A stretch of 64,000 nt of DNA from Cladobotryum mycophilum (Eukaryota; Ascomycota; Sordariomycetes; Hypocreales; Hypocreaceae). The stretch is taken from assembly GCA_036429605.1 (NCBI GenBank), contig JAVFKD010000015.1, forward strand, positions 2,131,421-2,195,420, in the 5' to 3' direction. A program made the position numbers and the translations under genes. The notes under the pieces were generated by a model. That model searched no databases. It had not been told where the DNA came from and saw only the letters and a program-made list of their open reading frames with translations. Below, piece after piece: positions 56,525 to 64,000 of the stretch (the first letter of the stretch is position 1; every line of letters begins with the position of its first letter).

Positions 56525-57489
56525 TTACTCAATCCGTCCGAAACTCCAAATGTTCAACCCAACCTTTGTCCCCTTCTTGACCGGCAACCCAGCGTGCCAC
56601 GTCTCATCATAACCCCTCCCATCAGGCGCAAAGTTCTCCCAATATACCGCATTACCCGGAACCACCTTGAACGTCGTTCCCTTCCTCTTCCTCTCTTCCC
56701 CCTCTACCTTGTCCTCATCGCCCTCATCATCCTCACACTCCACAAACTCACACCATTTACTCCTTTCCCCCCTCCATCCTCCCTTCCAACAAAGGAAACT
56801 CTGTCCCCCTCCCTCTAACCCCTCTTCCGCATCAACCCAGACCATGAAGCTGCTCACCCTCCCCCACCCCAAGCTGTTGGCGCTCCAGTCAAAGTGGTGG
56901 TTGTAATGCCCCCCGCCACGTACCGTTGCGTGCGCAGCCTCTCGAGCCACACGTCCCGCCGCCAGCCCTGAAGACCCCGTGCGCGGGCCTCAATGCACCG
57001 GACGGTGTTGGTGCGGGGGAGTAGCGCGACGGAGGAGTCGCGGACGGTGGTGTCGCGGTGGGTGGCCGACGAGTCATGCGTAATCGTAGATGGCTCAAAG
57101 AGCGGTTCACTGTAGATGACATCAGTCTCTAACCAAAATCCACAAAACCTCCCCATCTCAGCCTCCCCCCTCCAGGTCATTGAAGATACCAAGAGACCGG
57201 CGACCTCGACCGCCTACCTTATCTCAAGTAAATGCTTCCTTTCCCCCTCACTCAAAAACCCCTCCAAGTAAATCACCAACGGCTCCCTGCTCAGAACCCG
57301 CGCCGCATACGAGTCTGGCAGACACTCGGCCGCCGTGGCATTGGGTCCATCAATCGCTAAAAGGGACTCGTTGAGCTGTGGCCTGGCCGACGATTTCGAC
57401 GTGCGATGCTCCTGCGGAAAGAAGATTTGGATAATCGGATTGGCAAAGAATAAGAGAACGGCAATTATGCCGACAATGTATGATAGCAT
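56525..57489 (-). CDS. Prolyl-4-hydroxylase-like 2-oxoglutarate/Fe(II) oxygenase, with one frameshift
   Basis: Exon 1 is 57489-57218 and exon 2 is 57109-56525; corrected length is 285 aa. A signal anchor (about residues 3-25, YIVGIIAVLLFFANPIIQIFF) suggests an ER-membrane, lumen-facing enzyme. The domain includes VIYLEGFLSEGERKHLLE, the SEPLFEPSTIT..RDSSVALLPR block, the iron-binding HYNHHFDW (H-x-D type, here after AGG) and the distal His in DETWHAGLPVKKGTKVGLNIW with the 2-oxoglutarate-binding Lys. The frame breaks at the six-C run 56909-56914 (plus strand): one extra base joins RYVAGG to HYNHHFDW exactly as in relatives. It is probably a sequencing error. Substrates of the fungal members are mostly unknown. 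Confidence 0.88.
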
Positions 57490-57991
57490 TGTCGGCTTTT
57501 CCTGAAAGAATGCGTGGGATTGGCGGCGAGTAAGAATGACGGTGTGAGTTGGTTCGTTGCTGGTGACGTGGGGTGAAGTCCGTGAACATCGTCACCTGAT
57601 TTGTCAAAACTAGCAGCTTCACACTAGATGAATGACATGAAGAGAAGAAGCTCACTTCACTGAAACGATGTAATCACATCGAAACTTTTTTAATTGAATT
57701 ATTCTTTTATTGTAGGGTGATGGGTGGTCATGATTCTAGCTACCCAAGGCCTGGAAGCCATCACTTGTCCCCATCATAATGTACAATAACTAACCTAAAT
57801 TGAAAGAGATGAGATATAACCTGCTCACTCTAGTCATCCATATCCTCTACTTTGAGTTGTGTTTGTATCCAACGGGTATCGTACATATCCAACAAGACGC
57901 CAAAAGACTCCATAAACTTGCCAATTCCACTCAACTTTGACCATGTGTTTCCATCGTGTTCCGTATAGACATAAATGTGGATTGTGCATAC
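57490..57991. other. Intergenic, nothing recognised
   Basis: Contains the promoter of the hydroxylase and the 3' end of the Zn2Cys6 gene. No other gene seen. Confidence 0.55.
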
Positions 57992-60753
57992 TCATTGATT
58001 CCCCGGCGGGCCCTCATCTGTCCAATTTAATTTCCCGTCTAGTATAGTCCACGCATCGCTACCATCATTTGCAAAAGTGCCGAATGTTTCTGTAAGCCGT
58101 TCAAAGACCCCGCCTTCAGTCGTCTCCCAGAGGGGTGCTACAATACGGGCCTGGAATTGCCGAAGATCTATCCGGTTCTCCTCGGGCGTATTGCCAAGTC
58201 CTAAACTGGGGGACGTATGACTACTTGCTGATAATGTTTCCGTAGTAGCGCCTCGCTGTGCCGGCGACGAGGCGGAAGAATTCGTTCGGTCAGGAAGATT
58301 GAAAGCACCGTCCAACATTTGACTCATATCTCCCGTCCTCCACACTCCCACTCCCAGATGACCCCCAAGGCTCCCCGAAGAACTTGCGACATGATTCGGC
58401 ACATTGAAGCCTCCGGCGACAGAGGCGCCTGGTCCGGGGCTCGGCGACATTCGCTTCCGTTTGTGGTTGGCAGCCTCAGAGACGATGGGCGCCACGTTCC
58501 GTGTGGCGGCACCAAGCACGGGTTGAAAACACTCCGACTGCGTATGCCCCTTTATGGCTCTATCAACCGGACCCAAACCCGTGAAAGACGGCTGTCCTTT
58601 GGTCATTTTCAAGGTGCTTGGCCGAGGGACGCCTTTCGGCCTCTCAAGAGGTAATCTGCCAGGCAACGGAGTTGCTGCTTCGGTGTGCCTCGACACGGGG
58701 CTGCGGGCAAGCAAGGGGATATGAGATGAAGGACCGCCAAACAAGTTCCGATATTTTGCCAATGATGGAAGCTGGATGTGCGCCGAGAGGTTATTGCGCT
58801 CAATGTCAAGACAAGCCTGCTGCAAGAATGCGCAGGTAAGCATATGCACACGACCAATGGCTTCCATGGCACTGATGACGATCTTTAAATTGGAGATATC
58901 CACTGGACTCAGACCAGACACAGGATCATCCTTGGCTAAATAAACGTAGACTGTCGTTGCACAATATAGAGATAACGCACACAGCTGGCTTTTCTGAAGG
59001 CATTGTTAGCAAAAGAGCGTTAGCACAGCGGGTCAGGTTTCATACAAATAAAGTCGTGTGATGGGATGTAATCTTGATAATGTTTACAATCTCTTCTGCG
59101 GCAGTCCTCAAGCGAGTTCGGCCAACGTGTTTGACTGTGTCGGGCAGGTTGTGTTTTTCGGCCATTTCAAGAGCAGCATGATGCAGGCATATGATGGAAG
59201 CATGAAGGTTGAGATTGGTATGGACCGCCGAAGGATCGCGGACATTCTGTGGAAGACGCATGCTATCAGGAAGAAACATGAAGAGGCTTGATAACTGATT
59301 GTCGAGATCACGATGGCGTCTCCAAAACTCGCCGTGCATCAAGTCTTCGGCATGGTCTGAGGGCTTCGCTCCGTGAATGTGTCGCAAAATGGTCTTGAAA
59401 ATTTGGCAGATGACAATGGCACCCGAGAATCCACCAAATGACGCTCCCTGAAACACTTCCTCCAAGAATACTGTTTTCTCTTCTTGTCCCAATGCGAATG
59501 CTTCTTCCGAGGCAGGAAGTCGAGTGATTATCTAAAATGGGTGAGTGGGTTGTCTCGGAATGCCAAGGTTGGCTGTACTCACCTCTTCAGTTTTGATCAA
59601 ACTGGGCCAGCCAGTGGATATGCTTGCATGGGCGTCAATAGCGAAAGCGCCCCAAAAGACTCTCCGGCGCTCCTCAAGCTCAGTCCAACTTGTGATGGGT
59701 CCCAGAGTGGGAGGAATATCATCGCCTTCTTTGTCCAGTCTATCAAGACCCATCATGTGGATCAAGCGGCTAGTCCTAGCAGAGCTCATGCAAGCCCTGG
59801 TAAATAGCATGCACTTGGCCTCGTAGTTTGCGATGATGGCCCAAGCCTGAGCATGAGCTATGGTGATGAAGTGCTCACCATCGCCCTTCATCTCATCGGC
59901 CTCGGTGTACTGGCGAGCTCTCTTGTAGAAGACATCAGCATACGAATCGTACTTGACATGGCCGCTTGCAGATATAGCCCATATTGCGTACTGCAAGCAC
60001 ATGGGAGGCTTCCTCATGGGAGGGCCATAAAATGCTTGAAAGTAACGACCTTGGTGAACAATGGGAAGGTAGTGATAGTGGGTCTCGAAGAAGTAATTAT
60101 TTCTGATGCACAGTTAGATGGTTGTTCCCTCTTGTGAGAATGGTATGAATGATACATACAGTTCCTCCATGACCTCAAAAGGTGGCAAGGCCTCAGACAT
60201 GCCAAGCCCCATTAGCTGGCCAGAGAAACCACTACCAAAGAAGCCATCATCTTGAGTAGTAAAGCTGGGGATGTCGAAAGACAGTGGAGGATCAGAGGCA
60301 CCACTGGTGTTTGCTTCCGGACTTGTGGTATCAGGTCGAAAGGTAAAGTTGCTCATGGGAACCTCTGCTTCATCCAGCAGGACGGCAGGGTCAACCTTGA
60401 CCTCTTCATTTGTCTTGTTGACTTGATTGAGATAGTCCTCAACTTGAGCTATGAGAGAGAAGCAAAGTGTAAGTAGCAGATCAATTTACTAGGGTCCGGG
60501 TAAAGATACCTAGACGGGCTTCAAGCTCTTTGACATTTCTCCGTTTAAAGGTCGGTTTCCTGCGGGACTCTGGGTAGACGCATTCATTCTTGACCTTGAC
60601 ACAACGAGTGCATGCCGGCTTTGTGCGGTCACACTTTAATTTTCTGGATCGACATGAGACACAAGCCAATGGTTCCGTGGCCGAAGAAGAAGAAGCGGCG
60701 GATGCTTCGGGTTGCTGTTGTTGAGGCAAATCATCTTGATCGTATGTCGACAT
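57992..60753 (-). CDS. Zn(II)2Cys6 transcription factor with fungal-specific TF domain
   Basis: Five exons (60753-60510, 60448-60160, 60102-59583, 59531-59046, 58993-57992) give 846 aa with all phases consistent. The Zn2Cys6 cluster is at C31, C34, C41, C48, C51 and C58 (CVSCRSRKLKCDRTKPACTRC), followed by a basic linker and a short coiled-coil start (KELEARLAQVEDYL). The middle homology region spans about residues 180-520: FETHYHYLPIVH, QYAIWAISA, ARTSRLIHMMGLDRLD, and ELEERRRVFWGAFAIDAHASISTGWP. The C-terminal ~250 residues are disordered, Ser/Pro/Gly-rich with a KRKR motif, presumably an activation region. Target genes cannot be predicted from sequence. A poly-Gln and poly-Ser stretch precedes the zinc cluster. 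Confidence 0.92.
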
Positions 60754-62351
60754 GACGGATGGATGGATGGGAGGCGAGTCAAGGTCACATGAGTCAAACG
60801 TGCTGCTGCTGTGTCTTCTGCTGAAGGAATAATGGGGTTGATTGCGGGGGGGGGGGAGAAGGAGAGAGAGCCAAGAAAAGAAAAGAAAAAATGAGGCAGG
60901 GCAAATGACAAGGAACAAGCCAAGGAACAAGGCCTGAAGAGGCCTAAAAGAAAAGACCAAGATCTGATAAGAATTATATCCAAACAAACGTCAGGCTCGT
61001 TAATACACCTGAATTTTGATGGCGTCAATCATTTCTTTTTTTCTTCAGCCCTTTGCTCGATCGTGATGCTTATTAATCGGTATAGGCACTGGGCGGCGGG
61101 CTCACGTCGTTGCGTGAATGCCTGCCTGGCGTATGACACACACACTTGCACGCAAGGCACAGCAACCCCCAAATCACGAAGTCACGTGCTCTTGATAGCG
61201 GAATGATTTTAGAGCCGAATGCCGACACCTAAGACCAGACCTTAGTAAGCTCCGTATACCCGAATCCGAGTCAGCTCGGATTTAGATGCGATGAGGGCAG
61301 TCTTTGGAACGCCCAGATTGATAAGAAAAGCAAGGAAAAACGACGATAAAAACGATGAATCTAAGAGATGGTAGGTAGGACAATTACAATGAAGTTGAAG
61401 GATTTTACATGAAGCTAAAAAGGGTAAGGTATGGGCAAGATGACAGAAAGGACAAAGGTCTGCGCACAGGAGTCATCTTGATTGGATCCTGCGTTCCCAC
61501 TCCCACTCCCAGTATGGTAATAACCGATTCAACAGTCAAGATATAACAAAGGCGTTGGGTAATGATGATAACGGTCAAGTAGCACAACGTTCCCCCAACG
61601 GCTTACCATCCATGGATCTCTTTTAAAAAAAACACTATCGGAACCCTTTTTACCAACGTGTCCTTGATACGTCAGCTCTAATGCGTGGCCGCCCGAGTGA
61701 CTCATTTCAGCAGTTCAGTGGCTTTTTAGGCAACTTTTGCAAGGTTTTTATTGCATTCCATCGCTATTACGACTCTTTATCTCCTTCATCCGATGCACAA
61801 TGGAAAGCAATAACCCGAAAACGCCGTGACGTGAGTGCTTTACGTCATCGTCTCAGCTCGTCCCAGACTAGAAAGACTTTTGGACATTCCAAACACCCAC
61901 TATGAACGTACGTAAGAACGTATCATCACACCCAGATGATGAATTATGGCTGTATTCGTAAGATGGTTCCAATCGTACAATTGTCGGCACATGATATATT
62001 GTTAGACCAAAATATAGCAAAATATGAATCCACGCTTCAGGTGCAGAAGATTGGCCCCGTACGCAGCGCAGCGCCATATTTAAACTTGGCTCTCATACTA
62101 AGCCGATATCAACTGTCCCTGTAGGCATTGATTCATACAAGAAAACACTTTGCATTACAAGTCAAAGAGGATTAACCATATCACTGGGAGAGGAGGAATG
62201 TATTATGGATGCAAGCGTACACACATGTGTTGGCTGTTAAGTAATAATATCTTAGGAAGGCATAAAGAATTTCGTTTCATAGAGAGTTCCTCGCTTTGAC
62301 ATGTTGATCCGTCCCGATTGAGCATCCCCCATTGGTCATTTAGTTGCCTTT
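60754..62351. other. 1.6 kb gene-free region
   Basis: Promoter of the Zn2Cys6 gene, including a G run (60847-60858), then AT-rich DNA up to the 3' end of the subtilisin-like gene. A second G run (62391-62401) lies just inside that gene's last exon. No gene recognised. Confidence 0.55.
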
Positions 62352-64000
62352 CTAAGTAGTTTTAATATAAATCTGAGCCTGAGGATAGAAGGGGGGGGGG
62401 GTGAGCAAACGTACTCCTGCCATGAGTGAAGTAATGGTATTTTTGATGTCTGTTAGGTCCAAATCCTCATCAGATATCGTAAAATACTTCTGGACTTCGG
62501 GATATTTAGTATCATTGCTCTGCCGACTCATATTGACGAAGGCGTATTTCATGTTGGGTTGTTGGCGTAATTTCTCCCTTTCCCAAGTCTTTTCGTTCGG
62601 ATATATAGTGTTGACCAGATCGGCGCAGAATATAATGAGCGCCGCGAGCCCGGACGCGAGAGCAGTGGCAATGGAACTGCCCTGGGCTTCTGCAGTCTCT
62701 GTGCCATTTCTCACTAGGACTTCCCGCCCAGGTAGGATAAAATCGGCACTATTGGAATCGCCTGAATATGACTGGGCCTGGTTACCGGTGCGAGTCGCAG
62801 AGCCGATCTTAAACACTAAAGGAAGAGACACAGGGTAAATCTTCTCTACCACCACAGCATTCTCGGTTTCTCGCAGGGAAGAGAAGAGAAGCACATTCTG
62901 CTGTGCTGCGAGCTCTATAGCCTTCTTGAACTCATCAGCACCGTTAGCATCATGGTTAAATGTCCAACTCATTGATATGATGTCGGCTCCCTTTTCTACT
63001 GCCCAGTTGACCGCCTGGGCCGCTGCAGTTGGTGGGATGACCCCGGAGTTACCGGGGACAATTTTGGCAACATAAAGCTCGACCATTGGGCACATCTTGT
63101 TGATTAGCGATGCCATAACGGTTCCGTGGGGCCCGGCTTCGACGTAGTAATTGTCGTGGCTTGCATGTTCATCCTCACTGAACGACCTCCCATCCGCAAC
63201 CTTGAACCTCATTTTCACTGGATCAATCCCGTCGTCAATGAGGGCCACCTTGACCTTGAGCTTAGATACCACACTTTGCTCATCGTATTCATCTACCAGG
63301 TTCCGTAGTCCCTGAACAAACCTCTCCATATGCCTTATCCAGTCGTGACTACAGACAGACAAAATTAGCTTCTGGCTGCGTAAACAAGAAAGAGACAGGA
63401 CAAGTTAAGGTAAACATACTTGACCTTTTCCTGACGGGCCAAAGCTCGATTCTCTTGGTGAACCGAATTATCTGCCTCGTCAGTAATGGAGTTTCCAGTG
63501 CGTACGTCCAGTTTTAATCCGGATCGACTACCAAATCGCTTCCAGAAGACTCCTTCGAATCTCTTCTGGTAATTCTCTAGACTTTTTTCCGTCTCAACGC
63601 CCTTCGTAACGTATATATGGGTTAGTAATTAAGAGAGAGGGGGAGTTTGTCTAGGCACTTTTGAGGAGAAAAGGAATCAGAAATGGGAGTGAAGCGAACC
63701 TGATGGATTATGACATGCACGTGGGTGAGCTGTATACATCCAATGCTGTTAGCGCATGCATTCCGTTTAATGTGTATCCAGTTTGAGCATAGATAGTTCT
63801 CACGTTTTGCAGCTTAATAAGCCCATCCTCACTAGCCCAGCCCTGGAGCGCCGAATAGCTGCCGCTGGAGTGTAACGACACTGTCTTGACGTTGGGTGCG
63901 GCTTCAAGGATTGTTTCGATGTTCATGTCAAGCTTCTTCCATTCCCAATGTTCCACATCGAACCCTTTGATTAGCTTCGTAATCATCTCATCAGTGTGTG
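62352..64000 (-). CDS. Subtilisin-like (S8) protein, 5' end outside the window
   Basis: A partial gene, open to the right edge. Readable exons are 64000-63804, 63729-63700, 63601-63420 and 63348-62352; the last acceptor could also be the CAG about 21 bases earlier (extra residues QKLILSV..). The subtilase triad is present: Asp in VALIDDGID, His in GPHGTVMASLI and Ser in AQGSSIATALASG. Upstream lies a ~130-residue region (WKKLDMNIETILEAAPN, then THVHVIIHQ, then RFEGVFWKRFGSRSG) that I do not recognise. There is no visible signal peptide, so this looks like the intracellular subtilase domains found at the ends of large fungal multidomain proteins rather than a secreted protease. One intron (63699-63602) would end in AAG. 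Confidence 0.75.

Overview
The window looks like nuclear DNA of a filamentous ascomycete (Pezizomycotina, most likely Sordariomycetes, perhaps Hypocreales; the order is inference). The support is short introns (48-200 nt) with GT..AG ends and CTAAC/CTGAC branch points, a CFEM protein, HET, fungal-specific Zn2Cys6, Dal5-type MFS and LaeA-like methyltransferase families, long pyrimidine tracts before start codons, and no operons. I see no rRNA, tRNA, CRISPR array, insertion sequence or intact transposon.

Layout. 1-8303 is gene-free, rich in GT/AC microsatellites and pyrimidine tracts. 8304-23191 is ordinary gene space: a four-helix membrane protein, an embedded MIF-fold protein, MGS1/WRNIP1 and GEN1/Yen1 tail to tail (two genome-maintenance genes), a divergent dynactin-type actin-related protein, a CFEM secreted protein and a Dal5-type permease. 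23192-26604 is empty. A LaeA-like methyltransferase (26605-28077), an F-box-like protein (29184-29978, minus) and a convergent vacuolar pair, VPS18 and a V-ATPase proteolipid, follow to 35.4 kb.

35.4-53.0 kb is accessory in character: a HET gene lies directly downstream of an unusual DUF4238 / transmembrane / MYND protein on the same strand, followed by a secreted double-psi-barrel-like protein and a repeat-bearing gene relic whose six premature stops are all TAG. From 53.0 kb gene space resumes: a yapsin-like aspartyl protease, a PEBP-family protein, a prolyl-4-hydroxylase-like oxygenase, a Zn2Cys6 regulator and, cut by the right edge, a subtilisin-like protein.

Two window-wide points. Five conserved genes (MGS1, GEN1/Yen1, VPS18, DUF4238-MYND, prolyl hydroxylase) carry frameshifts of one or two bases, nearly all in C/G runs and nearly all apparent base losses. 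This looks like homopolymer under-calling in the assembly, so I annotate them as intact genes with probable sequence errors. The most biologically interesting items are the DUF4238-TM-MYND protein with its HET neighbour (a candidate self/non-self module), the relic with CAG-to-TAG decay, and the MIF-fold protein whose catalytic N-terminal proline position is internal and occupied by valine.
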